Below are positions 1-7,977 of a stretch of DNA of 64,000 bases, one piece after another (position 1 is the stretch's first letter; every line of letters starts with the position of its first letter). A model generated the notes under the pieces. The model saw only the letters and a list, made by a program, of their open reading frames with translations, was not told the origin of the DNA and did not search any database. This DNA comes from Chryseobacterium sp. SN22. Its GTDB lineage: Bacteria > Bacteroidota > Bacteroidia > Flavobacteriales > Weeksellaceae. Position numbers and translations under genes: made by a program. The stretch is taken from positions 124,001-188,000 of the forward strand of contig NZ_VTSX01000005.1 in assembly GCF_008329705.1 (NCBI RefSeq), written 5' to 3'.

Positions 1-799
1 CATCCGGAAGATCTTCGAGGGAAAGGTTTATGCAGGCCGGTGGGTTATTCTCATCAATGTTTGGCTGGCCGAGCTTTTTCCAGAGGGAGGTATTCAGTAT
101 TTTATCCGTTTTTTTCTTGTCTACCGGTACAAAATCATCTTTTGTGGGAACATCGTTTTTTAAAAACCACCGGAACTCACCGGCAGTCAGATGTTCCTTT
201 TCTACAACAGACATAATATTGATCCGGCTGATCCCCAGGCTCTCTGCGGCGGAATCCATATTTTCATAGGAAGCAACAAAATCACCCTCCACCGTATACT
301 GGTCTACGGGCCGGTTAAAATCCCCTTTTTTGCCCCTTCCGAGTTTCATGGTTTTAGAGCGCAGTTCACTGATGGATAGTTTTTCCAGGTTATCGGCATG
401 GATGTGAAACTGGTTATTATCTTTGAATGAAATGAAGCACAACCGGTCTTCCATATTAAATTTTTCGACAAAATGGTAATAGACCAGACGGGGTATCGAC
501 ACTCCGAAACGTTTTCCGTCCAAACTTAGCTTACCTCGGACCGTATAAAAATCAGTGTTCAGGAATTTGTTGAAATATTTATAAACATGAGGCTTCTTAA
601 TAATATCTTTCATATGACGTATTCCGCCCATTGAATTGATCACACAACGTTCCAGACTCTTGATCCGGCCGTAATTGGAAATGGCATAGTTCTCGAAATC
701 TTCAATCGGTTTCCATTCTTCACCGGGAAGATCTTCCAGAGATGGGTTGGCAAGAACATCGTTAAGGTATCGGTCTTCGATATCGGTTGGCAGTTTCAT
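1..799 (-). CDS. NUMOD4-motif protein (HNH-endonuclease-associated), C-terminus cut by the window edge
   Basis: The reading frame is open from an ATG at 799 down to base 1 and continues off the left edge. Residues about 25-50 carry the NUMOD4 signature (EEWKPIEDFENYAISNYGRI). NUMOD4 is a DNA-binding module usually found with HNH or homing-type nucleases. A later segment (PVDQYTVEGDFVASYENMDS followed by AAESLGISRINI) looks like a NUMOD1-type helix-turn-helix module. The SLEDLPGEEW segment near residue 25 is echoed by SLEDLPD at the edge, which suggests a second NUMOD4 unit begins there. No HNH catalytic core is visible in the part present. The role is probably a nuclease or DNA-binding protein of selfish or phage origin, and it sits next to tRNA-derived repeats. 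Confidence 0.75.
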   Translation of the reverse strand, partial: MKLPTDIEDRYLNDVLANPSLEDLPGEEWKPIEDFENYAISNYGRIKSLERCVINSMGGIRHMKDIIKKPHVYKYFNKFLNTDFYTVRGKLSLDGKRFGVSIPRLVYYHFVEKFNMEDRLCFISFKDNNQFHIHADNLEKLSISELRSKTMKLGRGKKGDFNRPVDQYTVEGDFVASYENMDSAAESLGISRINIMSVVEKEHLTAGEFRWFLKNDVPTKDDFVPVDKKKTDKILNTSLWKKLGQPNIDENNPPACINLSLEDLPD

Positions 800-930
800 A
801 ATTATTTAAAGATAATTTGCGTATCAGTCCCCGGCATCAAATGTAATAAAAGTTTTGAAGATAAAAAGATCCGGAACGATGATCTTTAAAATAAAAATCC
901 TTCAGGCTACCGTACAGGACTTATTTTTTC

Positions 931-955
931 TGCGGAGCGTGAAGGATTCGAACCG
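931..955 (-). repeat. Decayed copy of the tRNA-Ser 3' end
   Basis: On the minus strand this reads as a T-arm plus acceptor 3' end (GGTTCGAATCC, then TCACGCTCCGCA). It matches the 3' end of the intact tRNA-Ser at 2842-2868 with about three differences. No D-arm or anticodon arm follows, so it is a fragment and not a gene. Confidence 0.55.
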
Positions 956-1070
956 ATACGCTAATTATATTCTGAACATTGACTTTTCAATTTTTGGAGT
1001 TTAAAATGCCATGCTTTGCCACAACCTTTAGATTATTTCAAAAATGGACGTTTCAAATTCACATTTTACC

Positions 1071-1097
1071 TGGCGGAGAGCGAGGGATTCGAACTAA
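1071..1097 (-). repeat. tRNA-Ser 3'-end fragment, att-site-like direct repeat
   Basis: These bases repeat the 3' end of the intact tRNA-Ser (2842-2868) almost exactly and in the same orientation, including the acceptor stem and the CCA. There is one clear mismatch in the first 24 bases. The rest of the tRNA is absent. A 3' tRNA fragment in direct orientation some 1.8 kb from the intact gene is the usual footprint of integrase-mediated insertion at a tRNA. Confidence 0.65.
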
Positions 1098-1321
1098 CCG
1101 TATGAAATGCCCTTCTACCACCTTGCTTAAGTAGTACAATTGCCCCGGACCTGCCATAATTTAAGCAATCGATTTAATTTTTTAATTTATTGATTAATAA
1201 TATCTTAAATAACTATTTTAAGCAGCCGGACTGTTTTTCGTAATCGCTTAAGCGGCAATGTCATTTATCAATCCTTAATGTTTATATACATCACTAAGCT
1301 TGTATTCATAAATATTTTATT

Positions 1322-1390
1322 ATGAGTTTAATTATTGGAAAATTAAAAAAAGGTGGTGATGCCGGTGAAGAGTACTTGCTATTAAAATGA
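1322..1390 (+). CDS. Tiny open frame, 22 aa, function unknown
   Basis: A short frame (MSLIIGKLKKGGDAGEEYLL, then LK) sits between the tRNA fragment and the DinB-fold gene. It has an ATG and a stop but no recognisable family and no clear ribosome binding site. It could be the broken start of a lost gene in this small flanked segment, or chance. The evidence is weak. Confidence 0.15.
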   Translation: MSLIIGKLKKGGDAGEEYLLLK

Positions 1391-1480
1391 CAGCACACTT
1401 TTTGCTTTTAAAATAAGTTTTTGGATTCAGGTGGATATCCGGAAATTTTTCGTAATTTATAAACGGATAATAATAAAATT

Positions 1481-1957
1481 ATGGCAAGAATCCTGATTGA
1501 AGATATTATAAAGCAGCTCAATGATCTGCATGATGGTGAGGTATGGCTGGATGAAACTTTTGCAAAAAAATTTGAACAGATTAATGAAACGGATGCATTT
1601 ACCCGGCCGCTTCCTGATCTGCACAGTCCTGCGGAACTGATCTCACATCTTGTTGTTTGGCGCAGGGCAGTTATGGGCCGGCTGAAGGGTGCAGTGGTTC
1701 GGCTGGAACTCGATGATCCTTCCAATTGGAAAACCAATGATGAATTACGCCCTGCCGGATGGGAAGCGCTCAAAAAAGAACTGTACCAAAGCAAGCAGGA
1801 GATTATTGATATCCTGAACGGTAAAGACGATACCTATCTCGATACCATTTCAGCCGATTATGGGAAAGACTTCCGGTATTTCTTGCAGGGACTTATTCAT
1901 CATGATCTCTACCATATGGGCCAGCTGGGCATTTCTGTCAAGTATTTAAACAAGTAA
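1481..1957 (+). CDS. DinB-superfamily protein
   Basis: The 158-residue protein fits the DinB/YfiT four-helix-bundle fold, whose members bind a divalent metal through three histidines and act as thiol-dependent transferases or stress proteins of unknown substrate. Candidate metal ligands are the His in SPAELISHLVVWRR (about residue 50) and the two in HHDLYHMGQLG near the C-terminus. The HDLYHMGQ block is the family hallmark. The length is normal. The start at 1481 gives the standard N-terminal helix. It is followed by a VOC-fold gene on the same strand about 120 bases on. The enzyme substrate cannot be predicted. Confidence 0.85.
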   Translation: MARILIEDIIKQLNDLHDGEVWLDETFAKKFEQINETDAFTRPLPDLHSPAELISHLVVWRRAVMGRLKGAVVRLELDDPSNWKTNDELRPAGWEALKKELYQSKQEIIDILNGKDDTYLDTISADYGKDFRYFLQGLIHHDLYHMGQLGISVKYLNK

Positions 1958-2075
1958 TTGCCTGTCGGTCGCTCTTACTGTTATTTGTCATAATTCGAAA
2001 AAATCAGTTATTCAAAAGCATAGGGAAATGAAAATTTTCCGGTAGTGCAGCACAAAACCATCACATATATAAAGA

Positions 2076-2477
2076 ATGAAACAGTCCATCATTCATATTT
2101 CACTTCTGGTCAGGGACTACGATGAAGCCCTTGATTTTTACCTCCAGAAATTAGGATTTGATCTTGTGGAAGATACCCGTCTATCAGAAACCAAACGATG
2201 GGTACTAGTTAAGCCTCCCGGTTCCTCCGGATGCTGTCTTCTGTTAGCTCAGGCAGCGAATGAACAACAGCTTTTAGCCGTTGGAAATCAGAGCGGTGGC
2301 AGAGTCTTCCTGTTTCTCGAAACAGACAACTTTGATAAAATCTATGATGCCATGCTGGCAAACGGAATTGTATTTGTCCGTGAGCCGGTTGTTGAAACCT
2401 ACGGGACCGTGGCTGTATTTACTGATTTATACGGTAATTTATGGGATCTGATTGAAAGAAAAGTTAATGCTGGTTAA
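2076..2477 (+). CDS. VOC-family (glyoxalase/bleomycin-resistance fold) protein
   Basis: The 133 residues make one complete vicinal-oxygen-chelate unit with the usual paired beta-alpha-beta-beta-beta modules. The start IIHISLLVRDYDEALDFYLQ and the end VFTDLYGNLWDLIER are typical. Candidate metal ligands are His7 and the Glu of the final WDLIER strand, with a third Glu in the middle. Family members include glyoxalase I, dioxygenases and antibiotic-binding proteins, and this sequence does not distinguish them. It lies downstream of the DinB-fold gene on the same strand, inside the segment bounded by tRNA-Ser 3' repeats. Confidence 0.85.
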   Translation: MKQSIIHISLLVRDYDEALDFYLQKLGFDLVEDTRLSETKRWVLVKPPGSSGCCLLLAQAANEQQLLAVGNQSGGRVFLFLETDNFDKIYDAMLANGIVFVREPVVETYGTVAVFTDLYGNLWDLIERKVNAG

Positions 2478-2770
2478 GGATTCAAAATATACTTCAATTC
2501 CTGATTCATTCCAAAGCGGGAGAATAGCTTAAGGTACCCTTAAAAAGAATATTTGTCCAAAATTTTGATTCTAACATAATTTTAAAATTATGGTTTATAA
2601 TATCGTACAATAGCGATATCAAATTAAGCCGTTAATGTAATTTATCGGTTAATTTACAGTTGGTTAAATCGGAATTTGTGGCACTTTTTCTACTATATAA
2701 AAGTGCTGCGATTCTGCCACAATAATTATGAGCACTTTTGATAATTATGCAAATATCTGGCAAAATAAAA

Positions 2771-2797
2771 AGCCTGCATTTTAACAAAATGCAGGCT
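2771..2797 (-). terminator. Rho-independent terminator behind tRNA-Ser
   Basis: A 12-bp perfect inverted repeat (AGCCTGCATTTT with its complement) surrounds a 3-base loop. On the minus strand it is followed by a T-rich run, and it lies 45 bases past the tRNA 3' end. It would end the tRNA-Ser transcript. Confidence 0.75.
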
Positions 2798-2841
2798 CTA
2801 GGCTTTATAATAAAAATAGGAGCGGACTCCTAATATCTAAC

Positions 2842-2929
2842 TGGCGGAGAGTGAGGGATTCGAACCCCCGGACCTGTTACAGTCAACAGTTTTCAAGACT
2901 GCCGCAATCGACCACTCTGCCAACTCTCC
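2842..2929 (-). tRNA. tRNA-Ser (anticodon TGA)
   Basis: The minus strand folds as a class II tRNA. The 7-bp acceptor stem GGAGAGT pairs with ACTCTCC, followed by discriminator G and an encoded CCA. The anticodon loop CTTGAAA within CAGTCTTGAAAACTG gives anticodon TGA (codon UCA). There is a long variable arm, and the T-arm contains GGTTCGAATCC. The D-loop segment GCAGAGTGGTCGA is normal for serine tRNAs. A strong terminator follows. Partial copies of its 3' end lie at 1071-1097 and 931-955. Confidence 0.95.
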
Positions 2930-3129
2930 TTACTTATTACGATTTCTCGTTTTCAGTGGTGCAAATATAGGATTATTTTTTAATACCGGCAAGACATATT
3001 TTTGAAAAACCTTTGCCATCCGGCTATGGCTCTAGATTTCAATAGATAAAATTCAACGGCTTTTAAAAAAAATTGTTTATGAATTAAACCCTGAATGTTT
3101 AAAAATGAAGTCTATGGCCGCTTTTATTA

Positions 3130-4023
3130 TCATTCCGGCTGAATGATCACATACCGGACCAATGGGAATGCGCGTTTTACCGTTTGGCGAATGCGCTGGA
3201 CGGCTTCGGTAATTTCTTCCGTATCGAGATGGTCTTTGAAATCAATAATCAGTACCAGCACAATCTCTTCCGGTGACTGGTAGGTGGATAGTATATTTTT
3301 TGTCTTTACTACCGCATCATCCTGTTCTGCCAGTCTGCTGATCTTTTCCCGGGTTTCAGGAGCTATCCCTTCACCCATCAGAAGGCTTCTGCTTTCCCGG
3401 GCCAGGATCAACGATACAAAGACAAGGATCAGCCCTACGATAATCGATGCCACGCCGTCCAGTTCCGGAATTCCGAATGAATGGCTGATTCCCATCAGGA
3501 TCATCACAACTGTAAGACCGGCCACCGCCGCGCCGTCTTCGAAAACAACCAGAAAGCTTGACGGGTCCTTGCTTCTGATGATCGCATCCCACCATCTTAC
3601 GCCCTTGCGGGTCTTGTTGAATTCTTTAACGGAGATAATCAGCGAGGTGCCCTCAAAAATCAGGGAAAGGATCAGGACAATATAGTTCCAGAACGGGTCT
3701 TTCATCACTTCGGGCTCGATGATGTGAAGGATTCCCTGGTAAACGGATAGTGCACCGCCGAGGCCGAATATCAGGATAGAAACCACAAAGGACCAGAAAT
3801 ACAGTTCCTTGCCATAGCCGAAGGGATGCGATTCGTCAGGTGCTTTCCTGCTCCTTTTGATTCCGTACAAAAGCAGGATCTGGTTGGTGGTATCAACAGT
3901 AGAGTGGATCCCTTCCGAAATCATGGAAGAACTGTTGGTAAAACCCCCTGCTACAAACTTGGTGATCGCGATCAGCAGATTGGCGGCGAGGGCACTGTAA
4001 ATGGATTTGCGGTTATTGGCCAT
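3130..4023 (-). CDS. Cation diffusion facilitator (CDF) transporter, ZnT9-like subgroup
   Basis: This inner-membrane protein of 297 residues has about six predicted transmembrane segments and a C-terminal cytoplasmic domain, the CDF plan for proton-coupled export of zinc, manganese or related ions. Candidate metal-site residues are H40 and D44 (EGIHSTVDTTNQ) in the second membrane helix and E162/D163 (VFEDGAAVAGL) in the fifth. The H-D plus E-D pattern resembles the SLC30A9/ZnT9-like branch more than FieF. Ion specificity is unresolved. It stands alone on the minus strand after the tRNA. Confidence 0.9.
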   Translation of the reverse strand: MANNRKSIYSALAANLLIAITKFVAGGFTNSSSMISEGIHSTVDTTNQILLLYGIKRSRKAPDESHPFGYGKELYFWSFVVSILIFGLGGALSVYQGILHIIEPEVMKDPFWNYIVLILSLIFEGTSLIISVKEFNKTRKGVRWWDAIIRSKDPSSFLVVFEDGAAVAGLTVVMILMGISHSFGIPELDGVASIIVGLILVFVSLILARESRSLLMGEGIAPETREKISRLAEQDDAVVKTKNILSTYQSPEEIVLVLIIDFKDHLDTEEITEAVQRIRQTVKRAFPLVRYVIIQPE

Positions 4024-4128
4024 GGGTTGTCATCAAATGGAAATGCTCAGGATGTCCTGTAAAAGTTAAGCTTTGCTAAATGTATGCCAGCGTATCCGTG
4101 CAGGTCATCACGGTTTCAGCTGATCATA

Positions 4129-4505
4129 TCACAGGCTGCTGAACAGGTAGCCGATAAGAAAGATGCTGATGGACATGATCAGGACCGTCACAATCAGGAT
4201 TAACGAATTGTTTCCGACAAAAACATTTTCTATGATCCTTTTCCGGGTCTTCCTGTAATTCAGGTAGGAGAGGAGCAGGATTACCACGCCGGCCGCTACG
4301 AGCACCAGGCCGGTTACTCCGGAATATTCTTTCTGGTAATGCACAAGATGCTGTTCCGTATTCAGCAGGGCAATCTGTTCAGGAACAGGGAAAATTTCAC
4401 CAATATAAACCCGAAACCCATCAGTGCAACAGAGGTCCTCAGCCAGGCCAGGAAGGTCCGTTCATTAGCCAGATGATCGCTGGTGTTGTTCTTTTCATTC
4501 GTCAT
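4129..4505 (-). pseudogene. YidH/DUF202 membrane protein with an apparent frameshift
   Basis: Two frames together make one DUF202 (YidH-like) protein. The first, from an ATG at 4505 to a TGA at 4362, gives 47 residues including the family signature [20 protein letters not shown]. The second continues from about 4390 to 4129 ([17 protein letters not shown], then two membrane helices) and has no good start of its own, only a GTG. The break falls near VKFSLFLN, beside a run of T and C bases. A one-base indel would join the frames into about 120 residues, the normal family length. It could be a true frameshift mutation or a sequencing error. DUF202 proteins are small inner-membrane proteins of unknown role. 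Confidence 0.7.
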
Positions 4506-4566
4506 CGCATGATTTTAAATCGTTCATGATGAGTTGGAATACAAACCCTAATCCAACAAGGTAATT

Positions 4567-5067
4567 TTACAGGCTGAATTTTTATTTTCGATACGGACGG
4601 TCCTGCTGACTCTTGTAATTGTTTCTGCTATAGTTCTGATCAGTACTTTCATCCGTCAGGATGATGATGATGCAAAGCTTTTTCATGAATAGTTTGACGG
4701 CCCTGTTTCTTCCCTGATCAATGATACTCTCGGGACCCAATATTCAATTAAAGCTTCCGGATCCAGTGCAACTGCAAAGGAAAGCATAGAAGTCATCTAT
4801 GCTGAGAAAGTACGGGCTGATATTCAGGAAAAAATCATTAATAACCTGTTTTTCTACGTGCTATGGACCGTAAGGGCCCTGCTGTTTATCGGCATTGTCC
4901 TTTTCTGGTATATTGCCAGGCTCACCCGGCAGCTTCATTTCAAAAACCGTCGATTGAAGGCTTATTATGAATCCAATCTTCATCTGATGGCTATTTACCG
5001 CGGCGTGATTGAAGAACAACAGTATGGAATCGAGTTCCTGACAGGAGCGGCAAGAAAGCTGCGTTAA
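4567..5067 (+). pseudogene. Interrupted two-TM membrane protein gene (in-frame TAG, no normal start)
   Basis: One frame reads an N-terminal hydrophobic helix (TVLLTLVIVSAIVLISTF), then an in-frame TAG after AKLFHE. It carries on through an extracytoplasmic-looking stretch (SLINDTLGTQYSIKASGS), a second helix (ALLFIGIVLFWYIARL) and a short cytoplasmic tail ending at 5067. No ATG, GTG or TTG lies in frame before the first helix. The part after the TAG is open and could start at GTG 4858 (69 residues), but that would remove most of the protein. The helix-loop-helix layout resembles the N-terminus of a sensor. The family is not recognised. A decayed gene is the simplest reading. Confidence 0.5.
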
Positions 5068-5087
5068 AAAAAGAAATGGCTTCTAAG

Positions 5088-5447
5088 CTATTCGGAAGAA
5101 GGTTTGTCCGTTTTGATGACATAAGCTTTTAACGCAGCCATCTTTCCGTTTTCAAACCGCCAGTTGTCGCAGTATGAATAATGTTTATCGGTCCCGGATG
5201 AATTTTTCAGGGTGATTTCACCCAGGACACTTACGAAATTTCCTTCTCCGATGATGGTTTCCACATTAAAAACAGGTGGCTCAGCATAGGCTTCCCGCAT
5301 GTATTCCCGGACTTTCTCTTTTCCGGTAACCGTCCGGTCTCCGACGAAAATCCATTCGGTATCTTCCGTACAATAGTTCAGAAATCCTTCATAATCTCCC
5401 CGGGTGATACAGTCATTGGCTGTTTGTAAAATTTCTTTGTTGTTCAT
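5088..5447 (-). CDS. SnoaL-like / NTF2-fold protein
   Basis: The 119-residue protein has the NTF2-like cone fold of SnoaL-type proteins. It starts with a helix (ILQTANDCITRGDYEGFLNY), followed by the strand CTEDTEWIFVGDRTVTGKEK, where such proteins keep a His/Asp-lined pocket, and then antiparallel strands (FVSVLGEITL, HYSYCDNWRFENGKM). Members are isomerases, hydrolases or ligand-binding proteins, and no catalytic pair stands out here. It is a single gene with no partners. The start at 5447 gives the usual helical N-terminus. Confidence 0.8.
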   Translation of the reverse strand: MNNKEILQTANDCITRGDYEGFLNYCTEDTEWIFVGDRTVTGKEKVREYMREAYAEPPVFNVETIIGEGNFVSVLGEITLKNSSGTDKHYSYCDNWRFENGKMAALKAYVIKTDKPSSE

Positions 5448-6173
5448 GTCGTTTAATTTTTAATTGGTTATTTCAGCCGAACGATAATTTCTGCAGGTTA
5501 AGCACCATAGATTTCAGACAGCAAAGATGAGGCCTGACTGCCACTGTAAGAGTATTAGAGGGATTTTCACACCGTATAATAAAAAAGGTAGAAAATCAGA
5601 ATTTTGAATAAAGTTCTTTTAATAGTTTGTGAGTACCCTTACCCAATAGAGCAGCTTTATTTATCTTCAAATCAACAGCATGACATAAAATCCTTTGTCT
5701 GGCTTGAAACAAAATTAAAATAACCCCATCTTATCTACCTGGATAGTTAATACGGTAAAATGATAACTTCTATGTAAGCCGGCGGGCCGCCTGATCAGAT
5801 CAGTTTGCCGGCCCCTTTTTTGCCTTCTCACGAAAATATAAAACTTTTTATTTAAAAAAAATTTGGTATCCCATATTAACAGGGGCGTAAAATTCAACTT
5901 CGGCAATTCCTGGTCTTACCGCAAGTTTACTGAAATTTATCCTTACGGTTTTGCGGCTTACCGCCCGGTTCGGCCGTTTAATACATGCAATAAACCCTCT
6001 GATCCGTATCTTCCCTCTGTGCTGTTCTATCACCCGAACAGATCAACTAGAAAAACGTTTTTACCATTATAAGGAGCTTTTTGTGGTATGTAATTGAAAG
6101 TGTGGTATTTGAAAGATATTCAAGGGTCTGGTATTTGTATTACGGAGGTACAAACCATTTACAATACATCAAT
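5448..6173. other. Long intergenic region before the DUF892 gene
   Basis: About 725 bases without a convincing gene. The part from 5651 to 5850 is related to the region in front of the oxidoreductase gene at 9380 and is listed separately. Open frames here (for example 5863-6072) lack any protein-like composition. Confidence 0.6.
5651..5850 (+). repeat. Diverged noncoding element, copy 1
   Basis: Two blocks match the region at 9039-9230 in order and orientation. The first block is 5651-5705 (CAACAGCATGACATAAAA, compared with CAACGGCATAACATAAAA). The second is about 5763-5850, sharing TCAGATCAGT, an intervening G/C-rich inverted repeat and ATAAAACTTT. It lies about 320 bases upstream of the DUF892 gene. 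No open frame explains the conservation, so a regulatory or structured-RNA role is possible. Confidence 0.5.
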
Positions 6174-6737
6174 ATGAAATCAAAAGAAACCAAAAACGGG
6201 GGAGCCTCCGGAAAGGTGGCTGCAAAATCTTCGGCTGCCGAAGGACTGAGAGAATTGTTTATCGACGAGCTTAAAGACATCGTTTATGCCGAAAGGGCAC
6301 TGGTAAAATCGTTGCCGAAAATGGCCCGTAATGCAACGGAGCCCAAGCTGGTGGCAGCCATTGAAGAGCACGTAGCCGTAACGGAAGGCCAGGTGCAGCG
6401 GCTGGAAAAGATCTTCGAACTACTCGGGGAATCGAACCGCGGAAAGAAATGCGACGCTATGGAAGGGCTGATCAAAGAAGGGGAGAGCATCATGGAAGAA
6501 ACTGAAGCCGGCCCGGTAAGGGATGCCGGGATTATTTCTGCTTCCCAGAAGATCGAGCATTACGAGATAGCCTCCTACGGTACACTGGCTGCTTTTGCAA
6601 AAACCCTGGGAGAAGAGGAAATCGCCTCGCTGCTGGAAGAGACGCTGGCGGAAGAAAAGCAGGCCGACGCATTGCTTACCGATTCGGCTTATCATTCCAT
6701 CAATTTTGAAGCGGCTGATGAAGATCAGGAAAAATAA
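6174..6737 (+). CDS. YciE/YciF-type ferritin-like protein (DUF892)
   Basis: The 187-residue protein is a four-helix-bundle DUF892 (YciE/YciF) protein, a ferritin-like fold tied to general stress and found as a dimer with a dinuclear-type site. The N-terminal helix GLRELFIDELKDIVYAERAL is the family signature. Candidate carboxylate/His ligands include Glu in IDELKDIVYAE, the E-H pair in IEEHVAVTEGQ and IEHYEIASYGTL, and Glu in LEETLAEEKQAD. The ATG at 6174 is chosen because the upstream TTG at 6081 adds 31 residues of non-family sequence. A Lys-rich tail precedes the bundle. It is followed by a terminator hairpin and then by exported propeller proteins. Confidence 0.9.
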   Translation: MKSKETKNGGASGKVAAKSSAAEGLRELFIDELKDIVYAERALVKSLPKMARNATEPKLVAAIEEHVAVTEGQVQRLEKIFELLGESNRGKKCDAMEGLIKEGESIMEETEAGPVRDAGIISASQKIEHYEIASYGTLAAFAKTLGEEEIASLLEETLAEEKQADALLTDSAYHSINFEAADEDQEK

Positions 6738-6744
6738 AATCATG

Positions 6745-6769
6745 AACCGGGCTGCCCTGCAGCCCGGTT
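6745..6769 (+). terminator. Hairpin after the DUF892 gene
   Basis: A 10-bp perfect stem (AACCGGGCTG and its complement) has a 5-base loop and is followed by TCCTTTAAA. It lies 7 bases past the stop. The T-run is short, so termination may be partial. Confidence 0.65.
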
Positions 6770-6792
6770 TCCTTTAAACACCACTATCACTT

Positions 6793-7971
6793 ATGAAAAA
6801 AACAACTTTACTGAGTATCGCAGCGTTTACGGCTGTATGTGCCGTTCAGGGACTATCGGCCCAGCGGGGAACCCCGCCGAAAGAGGTCGTTACCGTCACC
6901 CACACCACAAATTATCCGGAGCACCTGGATTTTATCCCCGAAATGGTCGGGATGCTTAAAGTTCCTGATGGCTGGACGGTTTCCGTAGCGGCCTCAGGCC
7001 TGGGCAAGCCCCGAATGCTTTACCTGACTCCCGAAGGCCATCTTTACGTTACGAGAAGGGATGCCGGCGATGTGCTTCTCCTGAAAGACCAGAACCGCGA
7101 CGGGAAATTCGATGACGTAAAAACGGTGCTTGCCGAGTTTAAAGGCGTGCATGGCATTACGATGAAAGACGGCTTCCTGTATGTGTGCAACAACAATGAG
7201 CTGCGCCGCTACAAAACCAATACGGACGGAACCCTGTCGGCCAAAGAGATGCTGTTCAATGATATGCCGAGTGCCGGGCAGCATCCGAACCGTACCCTGG
7301 ATTTCGGACCGGACGGAAAACTCTACATCTCCATCGGCACCCTCTGCAACGACTGTAAGGAAAGCGACCGCGAAGCCGCAACCATGGTACAGGTAGACCC
7401 GCTGACCTGGGAAAGGAAAATCTATGCCTCCGGCCTACGCAACATGATCGGTTTCGGCTGGCATCCGCAGACTTCCGAGCTCTGGGGCGTGGACAACGGC
7501 GGCGATACAAAAGGGGACGACTGGCCACCGGAAGAGCTTAACCAGATCAAAGAAGGTAAAAACTACGGCTATCCGTTTGCCTATGCAAAAAGGGAAGTCG
7601 ACAAAAGCAGGGAAGACCCGGCAGGGGACAGCAAGGAAAAATGGGTGATGAATACGGAACCCTCGGTCATGGAGTTCCAGGCGCATATGGCGCCAATCGG
7701 ATTCCGGTTTTTCCCTTCAGGTGCGCCTTTCAGCGGTGATGCCCTCGTGAACTGGCATGGCTCGTGGAACCGGAGCAAGCCTGTAGGATTCAAGGTCCAG
7801 AAGATTCATTTCGCCAACGGGAGACCGGTATCGGCTGAAGATTTCCTTTCCGGCTTCCTGAAAGGGAAAACCCGTTTCGGCAGGCCCGCCGGCGTTGCCA
7901 TCGCATCATCCGGTAAAGTGTTTATTTCAGATGATGCCAACGGCGTTATTTACAGTGTTCAACCTAAATAA
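6793..7971 (+). CDS. Exported sorbosone-dehydrogenase-like (PQQ sugar dehydrogenase fold) protein
   Basis: A Sec signal peptide (MKKTTLLSIAAFTAVCAVQG, cleavage near LSAQ) leads a soluble-GDH/sorbosone-dehydrogenase-type six-bladed beta-propeller of 392 residues. Typical landmarks are GHLYVTRRDAGDVLLLKDQN, HPNRTLDFGPDGKLYISIGT with the following CNDC pair, YASGLRNMIGFGWHP, ELWGVDNGGD and NWHGSWNRSKPVGFKV. Homologues oxidise sugars or aldehydes in the periplasm using pyrroloquinoline quinone. Many Bacteroidota members have unproven substrates, and PQQ synthesis is not seen in this window. It is followed after 6 bases by another exported propeller, so the two are probably co-transcribed. Confidence 0.85.
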   Translation: MKKTTLLSIAAFTAVCAVQGLSAQRGTPPKEVVTVTHTTNYPEHLDFIPEMVGMLKVPDGWTVSVAASGLGKPRMLYLTPEGHLYVTRRDAGDVLLLKDQNRDGKFDDVKTVLAEFKGVHGITMKDGFLYVCNNNELRRYKTNTDGTLSAKEMLFNDMPSAGQHPNRTLDFGPDGKLYISIGTLCNDCKESDREAATMVQVDPLTWERKIYASGLRNMIGFGWHPQTSELWGVDNGGDTKGDDWPPEELNQIKEGKNYGYPFAYAKREVDKSREDPAGDSKEKWVMNTEPSVMEFQAHMAPIGFRFFPSGAPFSGDALVNWHGSWNRSKPVGFKVQKIHFANGRPVSAEDFLSGFLKGKTRFGRPAGVAIASSGKVFISDDANGVIYSVQPK

Positions 7972-7977
7972 AATAAT

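Noticed and set aside
1408..1794. Open frame on the minus strand of 128 codons
   Set aside because: It overlaps the DinB-fold gene on plus, which has clear family motifs. The minus frame has no recognisable domain.
5863..6072. Plus-strand frame of 69 codons before the DUF892 gene
   Set aside because: No ribosome binding site, no family match, and composition rich in Tyr, Arg and Pro as in chance frames.
6081..6173. Longer N-terminus for the DUF892 protein from a TTG
   Set aside because: The added 31 residues are not family-like. The ATG at 6174 gives the standard length.
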